A stretch of 64,000 bases of DNA, taken from positions 1,736,001-1,800,000 of the forward strand of contig NZ_CP064782.1 in the NCBI RefSeq assembly GCF_018905915.1. The letters run 5' to 3'. Both the position numbers and the translations under genes were made by a program. Origin of the DNA: Azospira inquinata. Lineage in GTDB: Bacteria; Pseudomonadota; Gammaproteobacteria; Burkholderiales; Rhodocyclaceae. The notes beneath the pieces were generated by a model that was not told the origin of the DNA, ran no database searches, and saw nothing but the letters and a program-made list of their open reading frames with translations. Below are positions 46,533 to 55,929 of this stretch, piece by piece; the first letter of the stretch is position 1; each line of letters starts with the position of its first letter.

Positions 46533-48389
46533 ATGCCTGCCTATCGTTCCCATACATCCACCCACGGCCGCAACATGGCCGGCGCCCGCGCCCTGTGGCG
46601 TGCCACCGGCATGAAGGACGGCGATTTCGGCAAACCCATCATTGCCGTGGTGAATTCCTTCACCCAGTTCGTGCCCGGCCACGTCCATCTTAAGGATCTG
46701 GGCCAGCTGGTGGCCCGGGAAATCGAGGCGGCGGGGGGCATTGCCAAGGAATTCAACACCATCGCCATCGACGACGGCATCGCCATGGGCCATGACGGTA
46801 TGCTCTACAGCCTGCCTTCCCGGGACCTCATCGCCGATTCCGTGGAATACATGGTGAATGCCCACTGTGCCGACGCCATGGTGTGCATTTCCAATTGCGA
46901 CAAAATCACCCCGGGGATGCTGATGGCCGCAATGCGGGTGAATATCCCCACCATCTTCGTCTCCGGCGGCCCCATGGAAGCGGGCAAGGTCCAGTGGGAA
47001 GGCAAGACCGTGGCGGTGGATTTGATCGATGCCATGATCAAGGCCGGGGATACCAAGGTTTCCGACGGGGAAGTGGAACAGTTCGAACGCTCCGCCTGCC
47101 CCACCTGCGGTTCCTGTTCCGGCATGTTTACCGCTAATTCCATGAACTGCCTGACCGAGGCCCTGGGCCTGTCCCTGCCGGGTAACGGCACGGTGGTGGC
47201 CACCCACGCGGACCGCAAGGAGCTGTTCCTGGGGGCCGGGCGGCGCATCGTGGAACTGGCCAAGCGCTGGTACGAAAAGGACGACGCCTCCGTTCTGCCC
47301 CGCAGCATCGCCAGCTTTAATGCCTTTGAAAACGCCATGAGCCTGGATGTGGCCATGGGCGGTTCCACCAATACCGTGCTCCACCTCCTGGCCGTGGCCC
47401 AGGAAGCCGGGGTCAATTTCACCATGCAGGACATCGACCGGCTTTCCCGCAAGGTGCCCTGCCTCTGCAAGGTGGCCCCCGCCACCCAGAAGTATCACGT
47501 GGAAGACGTGCATCGGGCCGGCGGCATCATGGGCATTCTGGCTGAGCTGGACCGGGCCGGGCTGATCCACCGGGAAGCGGGCACGGTGCATCTGAAAACC
47601 CTGGGCGAAGCCATCGACACCTATGACGTGACCCGTTCCGCCACCCGGGAAATCCTGGAGTTCTACAAGGCTGCCCCTGGCGGCGTGCCCACCCAGGTGG
47701 CCTTCTCCCAGGATCGGCGCTTTACGGAACTGGATCTGGACCGCACCCACGGCTGTGTGCGTAACCTGGAAAACGCCTATTCCAAGGATGGCGGCCTGGC
47801 CGTGCTCTACGGCAATCTGGCGGAAAACGGCTGTATCGTGAAGACCGCCGGGGTGGATGAATCCATCCTCAAATTCACCGGCAAGGCGCGGGTTTACGAA
47901 AGCCAGGAAGCGGCGGTGGAAGGCATTCTGGGCAATGAAGTGGTAGCCGGGGACGTGGTGGTGATCCGCTACGAAGGCCCCAAGGGCGGCCCGGGCATGC
48001 AGGAAATGCTCTATCCCACCAGCTACCTGAAGTCCCGGGGTCTGGGCAAGGAATGCGCCCTGCTCACCGACGGGCGCTTCTCCGGCGGCACCTCCGGCCT
48101 GTCCATCGGCCATGCCTCCCCGGAAGCGGCGGAAGGCGGCACCATCGGCCTGGTGCAGACCGGCGATACCATCGAAATCGACATTCCCAACCGGCGCATC
48201 CACCTGGCCGTGGCAGATACGGAACTGGCCAAGCGGCGGGCGGCGGAAGAGGCTAAGGGTGCCCAGGCCTGGAAGCCAGGCCAGCGTCAGCGGGTGGTTT
48301 CCAAGGCCCTCCAGGCCTATGCCCTGATGGCCACCTCCGCCGACAAGGGCGCGGTGCGGGATTTGTCCCAGCTCACGGTGAAGAAATAA
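46533..48389 (+). CDS. ilvD: Dihydroxy-acid dehydratase
   Basis: IlvD makes 2-keto acids in valine, leucine and isoleucine synthesis using an Fe-S cluster. The 618-aa product has the conserved [15 protein letters not shown] and [18 protein letters not shown] cluster motifs, plus the C-terminal [24 protein letters not shown] region. The start at [20 protein letters not shown] follows TGGAGA and matches family N-termini; the longer frame reaching into the chemoreceptor region was rejected. It is a single-gene unit with its own terminator. Confidence 0.97.
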   Translation: MPAYRSHTSTHGRNMAGARALWRATGMKDGDFGKPIIAVVNSFTQFVPGHVHLKDLGQLVAREIEAAGGIAKEFNTIAIDDGIAMGHDGMLYSLPSRDLIADSVEYMVNAHCADAMVCISNCDKITPGMLMAAMRVNIPTIFVSGGPMEAGKVQWEGKTVAVDLIDAMIKAGDTKVSDGEVEQFERSACPTCGSCSGMFTANSMNCLTEALGLSLPGNGTVVATHADRKELFLGAGRRIVELAKRWYEKDDASVLPRSIASFNAFENAMSLDVAMGGSTNTVLHLLAVAQEAGVNFTMQDIDRLSRKVPCLCKVAPATQKYHVEDVHRAGGIMGILAELDRAGLIHREAGTVHLKTLGEAIDTYDVTRSATREILEFYKAAPGGVPTQVAFSQDRRFTELDLDRTHGCVRNLENAYSKDGGLAVLYGNLAENGCIVKTAGVDESILKFTGKARVYESQEAAVEGILGNEVVAGDVVVIRYEGPKGGPGMQEMLYPTSYLKSRGLGKECALLTDGRFSGGTSGLSIGHASPEAAEGGTIGLVQTGDTIEIDIPNRRIHLAVADTELAKRRAAEEAKGAQAWKPGQRQRVVSKALQAYALMATSADKGAVRDLSQLTVKK

Positions 48390-48410
48390 GTCCGGGGTTT
48401 TCCTCAGGCA

Positions 48411-48448
48411 AAAGCCCCCGTGCCGGTGACGGCATGGGGGCTTTTTTT
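48411..48448 (+). terminator. Terminator after ilvD
   Basis: A long stem (AAAGCCCCCgTGCCG with CGGCAtGGGGGCTTT) with a GTGA loop runs into seven T residues, 21 bases past the ilvD stop. It is symmetrical and could also end the convergent transporter gene. Confidence 0.9.
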
Positions 48449-48555
48449 ATGGGGCGAAAGCGGCGGGGAAAAAGCGGCAATTGGGATGCCCCGGAGAGGC
48501 GCCCCGGGGTTTCCGGGGAACCCGGTGTGGCTGGCGAGGTCGGTGAGGCCGTCCC

Positions 48556-49359
48556 CTAAAGCAGGCCGTAGAGCATCTTCACCGCCAGCACCAGCAAGAC
48601 GCCCGCAAAAATGCGCTTCAAGCGGGCGACGGGCAGGCGATGGGCCAGATTGGCACCCATGGGGGCGGTGAGAGTGGAACCAGCTACTCCCAGCAGCACC
48701 GCTGGCAGATAGACGTAGCCCAGACTGCCCCAGGGTAAGCCCGGCTGGCCCCAGCCCTCCCAGAGATAGCCCAGGCTACCGAAGAAGGCGATGGGCAGAC
48801 CCAGGGCGGCGGAGGTGCCGATAGCCTCCGTGAGGGGCACACCGCACCAGGCCAGGAAGGGCACGGTGAGGGACCCGCCGCCAATGGCCACCAGGGAGGA
48901 GAGGGCGCCGATGCCCGCCCCCACGGCGGCTATGCCCCAGGGGCCCGGCAGGTGGCGGCCTGCCTTGGGGCGTAGGTTCAGGCCCATTTGCAGGGCCACG
49001 AGGAAAATGAAGCCGGTGAAGAACAGGGCCAGTTCCCGGGTCGGTACCCGGGTGGCCAGTTGGGGGCCGAGCAGGGCGCCGGCCAACACCCCAGGGGTGA
49101 AGGATTTGAGCAGTTCCCAGCGCACCGCCCCATGCCGGTGGTGGGTGCGCAGGCTGGCGGTGGCGGTGAAGACGATGGTGGCCATGGAAGTGCCCAGGGC
49201 TAGGTGCAGCACCTGGGCCTGGGGAAAGCCCTGGGCGTCAAACAGCATGGCCAGCAGGGGCACCAGCACCACGCCGCCGCCGATGCCCAGGAGCCCCGCC
49301 ACAAAGCCGGAAAAAAGCCCCAGGGCAAGAAAGGCGAACCAGGCGGGATCGAAACTCAT
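48556..49359 (-). CDS. TauE/SafE-family membrane transporter
   Basis: The 267-aa protein has about eight hydrophobic helices in two repeats, with GLLGIGGGVVLVPLLAML and SLVAIGGGSLTVPFLAWCG as the paired family motifs. TauE/SafE proteins are thought to export sulfite, sulfoacetate or related anions. No sulfur-metabolism genes lie nearby, so the substrate is open. It stands alone on the minus strand, downstream of the 6S RNA gene. Confidence 0.9.
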   Translation of the reverse strand: MSFDPAWFAFLALGLFSGFVAGLLGIGGGVVLVPLLAMLFDAQGFPQAQVLHLALGTSMATIVFTATASLRTHHRHGAVRWELLKSFTPGVLAGALLGPQLATRVPTRELALFFTGFIFLVALQMGLNLRPKAGRHLPGPWGIAAVGAGIGALSSLVAIGGGSLTVPFLAWCGVPLTEAIGTSAALGLPIAFFGSLGYLWEGWGQPGLPWGSLGYVYLPAVLLGVAGSTLTAPMGANLAHRLPVARLKRIFAGVLLVLAVKMLYGLL

Positions 49360-49480
49360 GGTGGCGGGGGAGAAGAAAGGGGAGGGAGGGAAATGCGGGT
49401 CAGGTTAGGGCGGACCCGCCAGGCCCGGGGGGCGGCGCCCCGTTTGGGGCCGTGACGGTGGGTGCGTGAGCCACAAAAGA

Positions 49481-49508
49481 AAACAGCGTGGCAAAAGCCA
49501 CGCTGTTT
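49481..49508 (-). terminator. Terminator after 6S RNA
   Basis: A 12-bp perfect stem (AAACAGCGTGGC with GCCACGCTGTTT) with a four-base loop is followed on the minus strand by a T-rich stretch. It closes the zapA-6S RNA unit. Confidence 0.85.
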
Positions 49509-49714
49509 CCGTACTGCTGGGCCCCCGCCTGTGCCGTTAGGTCGGCATCCTGAACCGGGGGTCCAAGACGGCTGCCTGCCAGCCACTTCAGGTGCGCCCG
49601 ACTGGGGGCGCTCACAACAGCGGCGTTTTGGCGGACAACCTGATGCCAATTAGCATTGGTTCAAGGAATGTATGACCTTGACGCGCACCGCAGGGGACAC
49701 TGGGCGGAAGTTCA
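49509..49714 (-). ncRNA. ssrS: 6S RNA, sigma-70 RNA polymerase regulator
   Basis: The 6S RNA gene lies directly after zapA, as in many proteobacteria. On the minus strand the region begins with a CGCCCAGTGTCCCC block that resembles the 5' part of E. coli 6S. It then has a TTGTGAGC...GCGC apical hairpin, and the 3' half reads TTGGACCCCCGGTTCAGGATGCC followed by a GGCACAGGCGGGG block, like the enterobacterial 3' strand. TTCCG near the 5' end can pair with CGGAA near the 3' end to close the long stem. 6S mimics an open promoter and sequesters RNA polymerase in stationary phase. Ends are estimated; a covariance-model search would fix them. Confidence 0.75.
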
Positions 49715-49715
49715 G

Positions 49716-50084
49716 TCAGAACAGGGGCGACTGGGTTTGCAGTACCGCGTCCAACTGAGCTTCCATGTCTCCGATTCTACGCTGAAAGTCAGGCTTGTCA
49801 AAAGACTTGTGAATTTGTTCGGAAGCCCCGTCTTCATTGGCTTCCAGGGCAGTGGAGGGGGCCGGTTTGCGGCGTTCGGCGAGGAGTTCGCTGGCCAGAT
49901 TCAGGGCCACCATGACGGCCACCCGTTCCGGGGCCAGATTCTTGGCTTTGCCCGCCACGTCCTGCATCTGTTGTTCCAGGTAATCCACGGCTTCCAGCAG
50001 GGCTTCCCGCTCTTCCGAAGGGCAGGCTACCCGATATTCCCGGCCCAGCAGCCGAACGTCCAGATGCAGCGCTTCTCCGCTCAT
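49716..50084 (-). CDS. zapA: ZapA, FtsZ-ring-associated protein
   Basis: The 122-aa product has the N-terminal ZapA globular domain (HLDVRLLGREYRVACPSEEREALLEAVDYLEQQMQDV) and a C-terminal coiled coil. ZapA bundles FtsZ filaments at mid-cell. The start at 50084 overlaps the upstream coiled-coil gene by four bases and aligns with known ZapA; a much longer frame upstream is not supported. 6S RNA follows immediately. Confidence 0.94.
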   Translation of the reverse strand: MSGEALHLDVRLLGREYRVACPSEEREALLEAVDYLEQQMQDVAGKAKNLAPERVAVMVALNLASELLAERRKPAPSTALEANEDGASEQIHKSFDKPDFQRRIGDMEAQLDAVLQTQSPLF

Positions 50085-50284
50085 GCCTTGTCTTCCCCTG
50101 GCAATTGTTGGATCAGGGTTTCCAAACGGGTCCGGGCTGCGTCCATGCGCAGGGCCAGACGCTGCTGCTCTTCCTCGGCGGCCGCCAGGCGTTGACGCAA
50201 ATCCTGGTTTTCCGTCTTCAGGCTCTGGCAGAGCGTGACGACCTGGGCAACCTTGGTTTCGAGGGCGTTCAGTTCGGTATCCAT
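50081..50284 (-). CDS. Small coiled-coil division protein (ZapB-like/TIGR02449 type)
   Basis: The 67-aa protein is one continuous predicted coiled coil with heptad Leu pattern (LNALETKVAQVVTLCQSLKTENQDLRQRLAAAEEEQQRLALRM). It overlaps zapA by four bases. Short coiled-coil genes in this place are known as TIGR02449 or ZapB-like proteins, thought to act with ZapA at the division ring. The name rests on position and coiled-coil form, not on a specific motif. Confidence 0.8.
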   Translation of the reverse strand: MDTELNALETKVAQVVTLCQSLKTENQDLRQRLAAAEEEQQRLALRMDAARTRLETLIQQLPGEDKA

Positions 50285-50412
50285 AGGCGCGCACTATAGA
50301 TGTTAAATCCCTGCAAGGTCAAGGAATAAGGGGCGTTTTTGAAGGTGTTTTGTGGCATTACTTTCCGCCTACCCCTCGCCATAATTAGGGTAATCCGTTA
50401 CACTTTGTCACA

Positions 50413-50439
50413 CGCTCGATCACCAATCGGGCGTTTTTT
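50413..50439 (+). terminator. Terminator-like hairpin just upstream of the cobalamin riboswitch
   Basis: CGCTCGAT pairs with ATCGGGCG (one wobble) and is followed by six T residues, ending seven bases before the riboswitch begins. It would act on transcripts starting near 50380 (TAATTA-like box at about 50382). Its sequence CACGCTCGATC is repeated exactly inside the riboswitch (50499-50509). Confidence 0.55.
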
Positions 50440-50445
50440 CCTTTC

Positions 50446-50634
50446 AGGTGCCGCGTTGGAAGCCCTTCCACGCGGTTAAACGGGAAACAGGTGCGGGGCA
50501 CGCTCGATCGTGTGCCCCAATGCCTGTGCTGCCCCCGCAACGGTGAGGAAGTGTGGGTCCGCCACAGCAAGCCACTGGGACTATCCGTCCTGGGAAGGCG
50601 ACGGATCAAGACTTCCGAGCCCGGATACCGGCCT
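50446..50634 (+). promoter_or_regulatory. Cobalamin (B12) riboswitch
   Basis: The leader has the B12-box elements in order: GGGAAACAGGTG, a variable GGGGCAC/GTGTGCCCC arm, the core CCTGTGCTGCCCCCGCAACGGTGA, GCAAGCCACTGGG, GGGAAGGCG, and the closing GAGCCCGGATACCGGCC. It lies about 150 bases before the btuB start. In this class, adenosylcobalamin binding lowers expression by hiding the ribosome site or favouring termination. It explains joint control of the btu/cob genes that follow. Confidence 0.95.
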
Positions 50635-50784
50635 AGAAGGAGTTTGGCGGTAGTGCCGCGGGGAGGCGGCGAGTCCGGTGGCCGGCTTTCGGCATCCTTA
50701 CTCTGATTCCCTCTTGTCGCGGTATTGCCTCGGTACTCACGTGAGCCGAGCGGGGACGCATCGGCCGCCCTCTGGAGCAACTCC

Positions 50785-52617
50785 ATGCAATTCAAGTGGC
50801 AACCCAGCCTTATCGCCGCCAGTCTGGCGACTCTCTTTTCTTCCGCCTACGGCGCCGACGTGGATAACGTTCTGGCGGACGTGGTGGTCACCGCCACCCG
50901 GGTGCCCGGGGCCGCGGCCAATCCGGCCCAGGATGTGTCCGTGGTGAGCCGGAACCGCATCGAAGCGGCAGCCAGCACGGATCTGACCTCGGCGTTGTCC
51001 CAGGAGGCGGGGATTGAAAGCTATAACAGCGGCGGCCCCACGACGACCTCCGGGGTCTACCTGCGGGGTACAAAAACTTCCCAGACGGTGATGTTGGTGG
51101 ACGGCTTTCGCCTGATGAATCCCATTGACGGCAGTACCCCCCTGGACCAGGTGCCCCTGAATGCCCTGGACCGGATCGAAGTGTTGCGGGGCGGGGCCAG
51201 CAGCCTCTATGGCTCCGGTGCCATCGGCGGCGCCATCCAGCTCTTCACCCGGGAACCGGATCGGGCGCCGGCCTTCGACGGGGCCGTCACCGTGGGCCGT
51301 TACGGCACCTATCAGACCCAGGCTGGCTACGGCGGCCGCCAGGGCAATACCTCTTTCTACGTGGGCCTGGGCTGGGACGGGGCCGACGGCTATTCCACCA
51401 CCAAGCCCCAAAGCAGTTCCTATGAGGCGGATGACGACGGCTACCGGCGCCGCAATCTGGTGGCCAATCTGCGCCAGGATTTCAGCAATGGCCACAGCCT
51501 CCGTCTGGTGGCCATGGAAACCCATGACCGGACCGATTACGACAACGGCTTTTCCGTCCGGCCTTACATGCTGGGCAACACCAGCCTGGTGGGGGCAACC
51601 TATGAATTGCCCGTGACGGCCCGCTGGCAGGCGGAATTCAAGCTGGGTCAGGCCCTCTACGATTACGAAAGCAAGACCGGCGGCAGCGCCTATGCCCCCA
51701 AGACCCGCAGCCAGCAGGCCAGCTGGCTCAATCACTTCAGCTTTGACAGTGGCAAGCTGACCCTGGGCATGGAATTCGAGCGCCAGACCGTGAACGGCCC
51801 CGGGATTGATACCTACGACAAGACCCAGCGTAATCTTCACACCCTGCTGGCCCAGTGGCTGGGGGATTACGGCAAGCACCACGTCCAGGCCAATGTGCGT
51901 TCCGACAGCTGGACCGACTACGACAACCAGACCACCGGCAGCCTGCTCTATGCCTATGACCTGACCAAGGCCTGGGCCCTTACCACCAGCGCCGGTACGG
52001 CCTTCCGGGCACCTACTCTGCTGGATTTGTACTACCCCTGCTCCATGTGGGGCTGCTACAACAACCCCAATCTCCAGCCGGAAAAGTCCCACAACTTTGA
52101 AATCGGTACCCGCTACCGGCAGGGGGCGGACACGGTACGCCTGGTGGCCTTCCGGAATAGCATCCACAACGACATCGAACTGGATGCCAACTACGTGCCC
52201 CAGAACTACGAAGCCTTGATCAAAGGCTTTACCGCTACCTGGGAACATGCCGCGGAGGACTGGCGCTGGACCACCAGCTATACCCACCAAGACCCCAAGG
52301 AGGTGGATACGGGGGATCAGCTGAACCGGCGCGCCAAGAACCTGGCCAGCGCCTCCCTGGAACGGCGCTGGGGCGCCTGGGGCCTGGGCGGGGAATTCAA
52401 GACGGAAGGGGAACGTTATGACCGGATGTCCAACAAGGACAGCAACCGCATGGGCGGTTACGGTACCCTGAACGCCTACGTGACCTACGCGGTGAGCAAG
52501 GATCTGAGCCTCCAGGCCCGGGTGAACAACCTGACCGACAAGGATTACGAAACGGCCCAGTACTTCAACGTGCCCGGGCGCTCCCTGTTCCTGACCCTGC
52601 GCTATTCGCCTAAGTAA
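50785..52617 (+). CDS. btuB: BtuB, TonB-dependent cobalamin receptor
   Basis: The 610-aa receptor has a signal peptide (MQFKWQPSLIAASLATLFSSAYGA) and a TonB box (LADVVVTATRVPG). Its plug domain contains GVYLRGTKTSQTVMLVDGFRLMNP and LRGGASSLYGSGAIGG, and the beta-barrel ends in RSLFLTLRYSPK. BtuB carries B12 across the outer membrane. The ATG at 50785 after TCTGGAG was preferred. The upstream riboswitch and downstream btuCDF make the substrate assignment firm. Confidence 0.94.
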   Translation: MQFKWQPSLIAASLATLFSSAYGADVDNVLADVVVTATRVPGAAANPAQDVSVVSRNRIEAAASTDLTSALSQEAGIESYNSGGPTTTSGVYLRGTKTSQTVMLVDGFRLMNPIDGSTPLDQVPLNALDRIEVLRGGASSLYGSGAIGGAIQLFTREPDRAPAFDGAVTVGRYGTYQTQAGYGGRQGNTSFYVGLGWDGADGYSTTKPQSSSYEADDDGYRRRNLVANLRQDFSNGHSLRLVAMETHDRTDYDNGFSVRPYMLGNTSLVGATYELPVTARWQAEFKLGQALYDYESKTGGSAYAPKTRSQQASWLNHFSFDSGKLTLGMEFERQTVNGPGIDTYDKTQRNLHTLLAQWLGDYGKHHVQANVRSDSWTDYDNQTTGSLLYAYDLTKAWALTTSAGTAFRAPTLLDLYYPCSMWGCYNNPNLQPEKSHNFEIGTRYRQGADTVRLVAFRNSIHNDIELDANYVPQNYEALIKGFTATWEHAAEDWRWTTSYTHQDPKEVDTGDQLNRRAKNLASASLERRWGAWGLGGEFKTEGERYDRMSNKDSNRMGGYGTLNAYVTYAVSKDLSLQARVNNLTDKDYETAQYFNVPGRSLFLTLRYSPK

Positions 52618-52634
52618 GGAGTTTTGCGGTAACC

Positions 52635-53615
52635 ATGCCCACCCGTCGTCGCGCCCTGTTGCTTCTGGCTCTTCTGGCCCTCTTGGCCGGGGGGAGCCTG
52701 TTGTGGGCGTTGATGGCGGGGACTCTGCCCGTGGCGCCCCGGGATGCCCTGGGGGCCCTGCTGGGCCAGGATCAGGGCACGGCGGGGGAGGTGGTGCGCA
52801 GCCTGCGTCTGCCCCGGGCCCTGGCGGCCTTTGCCTGCGGCGGCCTGCTGGCCGTGGCCGGTGCCCTGATGCAGGTGCTCTTGCGTAATCCCCTGGCCGA
52901 CCCCTATGTGCTGGGTATTTCCGGCGGGGCCGGGGTGGGGGCCTTGTTTGCCATTTTGTTCGGCTGGGCCGTAGTGGGGATTAACTTCCTGGCCTTTCTC
53001 GGCGCCCTGGGGGCCACCTTCCTGGTTTTCGGCCTGGCCCGGGGGGACGGGAGCTGGACCCAGACTCGCCTGCTGCTTACCGGGGTGATTGTGGCCTCGG
53101 GCTGCGGCGCCTTTGTCACCCTGCTCCTGGCCGTGGCGCCGGAACATAAGGTCCAGGGCATGCTGTACTGGCTCATGGGGGATTTGTCCCAGGTGCTGGA
53201 CCCCAAGCCCGCCCTGGTGATCCTGGTGCTGGCCGTGGCGGGGGTGTTGCCCTTTGCCCGGGAACTGAATCTTCTTGCCCGGGGCTTGGCTACTGCCCAG
53301 TCCCTGGGGGTCGCGGTGCCCCGGCTGCGCCGCCTCATCTATTTTGTCGCCGCCCTGGCCACGGCCACGGCGGTGACTACCGCGGGGGCCATCGGCTTTG
53401 TCGGCCTGGTGGTGCCCCATCTCACCCGTCTGGCGGTGGGCAACGATCAGCGTCTGCTGATTCCCGCCTCCGCCCTGGGGGGCGGCGCCCTGCTGACCCT
53501 GGCGGATACCTTGGCGCGCACCGTGGTGGCGCCGGAGCAGTTGCCCGTGGGGGTGCTCACCGCCCTGCTCGGGGTGCCCGTGTTTCTCTTCCTCCTCAGC
53601 CGTCGTCCCCGATGA
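52635..53615 (+). CDS. btuC: BtuC, B12 ABC-transporter permease
   Basis: The 326-aa FecCD-family permease has about ten membrane helices. Typical motifs are LRLPRALAAFACGGLLAVAGALMQVLLRNPLADPYVLGISGGAG and TAGAIGFVGLVVPHLTRL. With BtuD and BtuF it imports B12 into the cytoplasm. It begins 17 bases after btuB and overlaps btuD in an ATGA junction. Confidence 0.94.
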   Translation: MPTRRRALLLLALLALLAGGSLLWALMAGTLPVAPRDALGALLGQDQGTAGEVVRSLRLPRALAAFACGGLLAVAGALMQVLLRNPLADPYVLGISGGAGVGALFAILFGWAVVGINFLAFLGALGATFLVFGLARGDGSWTQTRLLLTGVIVASGCGAFVTLLLAVAPEHKVQGMLYWLMGDLSQVLDPKPALVILVLAVAGVLPFARELNLLARGLATAQSLGVAVPRLRRLIYFVAALATATAVTTAGAIGFVGLVVPHLTRLAVGNDQRLLIPASALGGGALLTLADTLARTVVAPEQLPVGVLTALLGVPVFLFLLSRRPR

Positions 53616-54406
53616 GCGCCGTGTCTACGTCTTCCCCCGTCCTGCCTCTGCTCCAGGTCCGTGATCTGGCCGTCAGCGTGGGGGGGCACCGGGTTTGTCA
53701 GGGCCTGGGCTTCGACCTCTTGCCCGGGGAGCGGCTGGCCATTCTGGGCCGCAACGGGGCGGGCAAATCCACCCTCCTGTCCACCCTGGCCGGGCTGCGG
53801 GCCCCTGGGGCAGGGCAGGTGCTCCTGGAAGGCTGTCCCTACGGGGACTGGGGCCCCCGCCAGGCCGCCCTGCGCCGGGGCTGGCTGGCCCAGAGCCAGG
53901 GGGATGCCTTTTCCTCCACGGTGCTGGAAGGGGCCCTGGCCGGGCGCCATCCCCACCTGGGCCGCTGGGACTGGGAAAGCGAACAGGACCGGGCCCTGGC
54001 CCAGGCGGCCCTGGCCGCCGTGGGGCTGGCCGGGCTGGAGCAGCGTCAGAGCGCCACCCTCTCCGGCGGCGAACGCCAGCGCCTGGGCATTGCCACCCTG
54101 CTGACCCAGGCGCCCCATCTGTATCTGCTGGACGAACCCCTGGCCTACCTGGATTTGAATCACCAGGTGGCCATGCTGGAACTCTTTTCCGCCCAGGCCC
54201 GGGAAGGGGCCGGGCTGGTGCTGGTGCTCCACGACCCGGCCATGGCCGCCCGCTACTGTGACCGGGTGCTGTTGCTCTACGGCGACGGGGAGGCGGAGGT
54301 GGGCCCAGCGGACCAACTCCTCACCGGCGAGCGCTTGACCCGGCTCTACGGCCATCCCCTGGAACGGGCCGAAGTCCACGGCCACGTGGTTTTTATTCCT
54401 GCTTAA
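53612..54406 (+). CDS. btuD: BtuD, B12 ABC-transporter ATPase
   Basis: The 264-aa ATPase has Walker A GRNGAGKST near residue 46, the Q-loop LAQSQGD, the signature LSGGERQR, Walker B LYLLDEPLAYLD and the switch His in LVLHDP. It powers BtuC. Translation is coupled to btuC through the four-base overlap. A cobalamin role rests on its operon. Confidence 0.93.
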   Translation: MSAVSTSSPVLPLLQVRDLAVSVGGHRVCQGLGFDLLPGERLAILGRNGAGKSTLLSTLAGLRAPGAGQVLLEGCPYGDWGPRQAALRRGWLAQSQGDAFSSTVLEGALAGRHPHLGRWDWESEQDRALAQAALAAVGLAGLEQRQSATLSGGERQRLGIATLLTQAPHLYLLDEPLAYLDLNHQVAMLELFSAQAREGAGLVLVLHDPAMAARYCDRVLLLYGDGEAEVGPADQLLTGERLTRLYGHPLERAEVHGHVVFIPA

Positions 54407-54411
54407 TTCCC

Positions 54412-55251
54412 ATGACCCTCTCCACTTGCTGCCAGCGCCTGAGCCGCTTGGGCGCCTTTCTCTCCCTTTCCTTAATCCTCACCCTGAGCGTGGCCCAGGG
54501 GGCGGAAACTGTGTCGCCCCAACCCGCCTGCCCGGACGGGAGCCGCATCGTCAGCCAATCCCCCTACCTGACCCTGGTGGTGCAATGGCTGGGCCGGGGC
54601 GGCTGTCTGGTGGGGGTGTCCCGCTACGACAAGCTGGACCTGCCCCACACCGGCGGGGTGCTGGACCCGGATGGGGCGGCCATTGCCAAGCTCCATCCCA
54701 CGGTGCTCCTGGCCCCGGACTGGGTGACGGCGGCCACCCTGGCCAAGGTCACGCCGGCGGGGGCCCAGGCCGTGCGCCTGGGGGGCTTTGGTTCCGTGGC
54801 GGACATGATCGCCATGATGGAAGCCACCGCCCGGGCCATCCATGCCCCGGAAACTCTGCCCAAAATCCAGGCCTTCCAGACGGAACTGAACCAGCGTTTG
54901 GCCGCCGGGCCGGGCAAGGGGCGGCGGGTGCTGCTCCTCTCCGCCTGTAGCGGCGCCCCCTACGCCTATGGCCCCCAGACCCTGCTGGGGGACCTGTTCG
55001 CCCGGGCCGGGTTTGAAATTCTGGCCACCGATCCCCGGCTCAAGTTCTACGGCGACGTGCCCGCCCTGGCCAAGGACGTGGCGGCCCTGAAACCCGAGCT
55101 AGTGCTCAACTTTTCCCCCGTGGCGGCGGCCCAGTGCAGCGCCGCCCTGGGCAATTTGCCCGCCCGCATCGTTACCCTACCGGGGGACGATTTCGCCCAC
55201 CCGGGCCCCCGCCTGCTGCGGGGCCTGGACGATGTGCAGGAGGCCCTATGA
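54412..55251 (+). CDS. btuF: BtuF-like periplasmic cobalamin-binding protein
   Basis: The 279-aa protein has a signal peptide (LGAFLSLSLILTLSVAQGAET) and a FecB/BtuF-type binding fold: RIVSQSPYLTLVVQWLG, LVGVSRYDKLDL, LHPTVLLAPDWV and the second lobe with RVLLLSACSGAPYAYG. It delivers B12 to BtuCD. It sits directly after btuD and overlaps cobO at its stop (ATGA). The N-terminal lobe lacks an obvious Trp/Tyr set that would prove the ligand, so the call depends on context. Confidence 0.88.
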   Translation: MTLSTCCQRLSRLGAFLSLSLILTLSVAQGAETVSPQPACPDGSRIVSQSPYLTLVVQWLGRGGCLVGVSRYDKLDLPHTGGVLDPDGAAIAKLHPTVLLAPDWVTAATLAKVTPAGAQAVRLGGFGSVADMIAMMEATARAIHAPETLPKIQAFQTELNQRLAAGPGKGRRVLLLSACSGAPYAYGPQTLLGDLFARAGFEILATDPRLKFYGDVPALAKDVAALKPELVLNFSPVAAAQCSAALGNLPARIVTLPGDDFAHPGPRLLRGLDDVQEAL

Positions 55252-55886
55252 CCCCCCCGAACCAGCCCCAGCCCCCCTCGGCAGACGCCCCGGATCGGGA
55301 GGCCCGACACCAGCAGCGCATGGCTCGCAAACAGGCGGTGATCCAGTCCCACATTACGGCGGCGGACCAGCGCCGGGGTGTACTCCTGATCCACACGGGC
55401 AACGGCAAGGGCAAGTCTTCCGCCGCCTTTGGCCTGGTGGCCCGGGCCCTGGGCCATGGCCTGGGGGTGGCGGTGGTGCAATGGGTGAAGAGCCGCTCCG
55501 ATACGGGGGAAGAAGCCTTTTTCCGGCGCCAGCCCGGGGTGGCCTGGCAGGTCATGGGGGAAGGCTTTACCTGGGACACCCAGGATCGGCAACGGGACCA
55601 AGAGGCCGCCCGGCGGGCCTGGGCCGCCGCCGTTCCCTATCTGACCGATCCCAAGGTGGGCCTGGTGGTGCTGGATGAACTGACCTACGCCTTCAAATAC
55701 GGCTGGCTGGACCTGGCCCCGGTGCTGGCGGTGCTGGCCGCCCGCCCGGCGGGCCAGCATGTGGTTATTACAGGCCGGGGCGCGCCCCCGGAACTGGTGG
55801 CCGCCGCCGACACGGTGACCGACATGGGCATGGTGAAACACGCCTTCCAGGCCGGGGTGGCGGCCATGCCCGGGGTGGAATTCTGA
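55248..55886 (+). CDS. cobO: CobO/BtuR, corrinoid adenosyltransferase
   Basis: The 212-aa enzyme attaches the 5'-deoxyadenosyl group of ATP to cob(I)alamin or cobyrinic acid diamide. The P-loop HTGNGKGKSSAAFGL lies near residue 45, followed by VVQWVKS and LVVLDELTYAFKYGWL. This is the CobA/CobO/BtuR family. The ATG overlaps the btuF stop. Its position after the importer fits salvage of imported corrinoids. Confidence 0.96.
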   Translation: MTPPNQPQPPSADAPDREARHQQRMARKQAVIQSHITAADQRRGVLLIHTGNGKGKSSAAFGLVARALGHGLGVAVVQWVKSRSDTGEEAFFRRQPGVAWQVMGEGFTWDTQDRQRDQEAARRAWAAAVPYLTDPKVGLVVLDELTYAFKYGWLDLAPVLAVLAARPAGQHVVITGRGAPPELVAAADTVTDMGMVKHAFQAGVAAMPGVEF

Positions 55887-55929
55887 GCCGCCCTCCCTTT
55901 TCCTGCCCCCCGTTCCGGAATCCCCGCCC

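Noticed and set aside
46500..48203. 567-codon minus-strand frame opposite ilvD
   Set aside because: Shadow of ilvD; composition is His/Gly-rich and no ribosome site was seen.
50085..50294. N-terminal extension of ZapA by 70 codons
   Set aside because: It would overlap the coiled-coil gene entirely; the internal ATG gives a normal ZapA.
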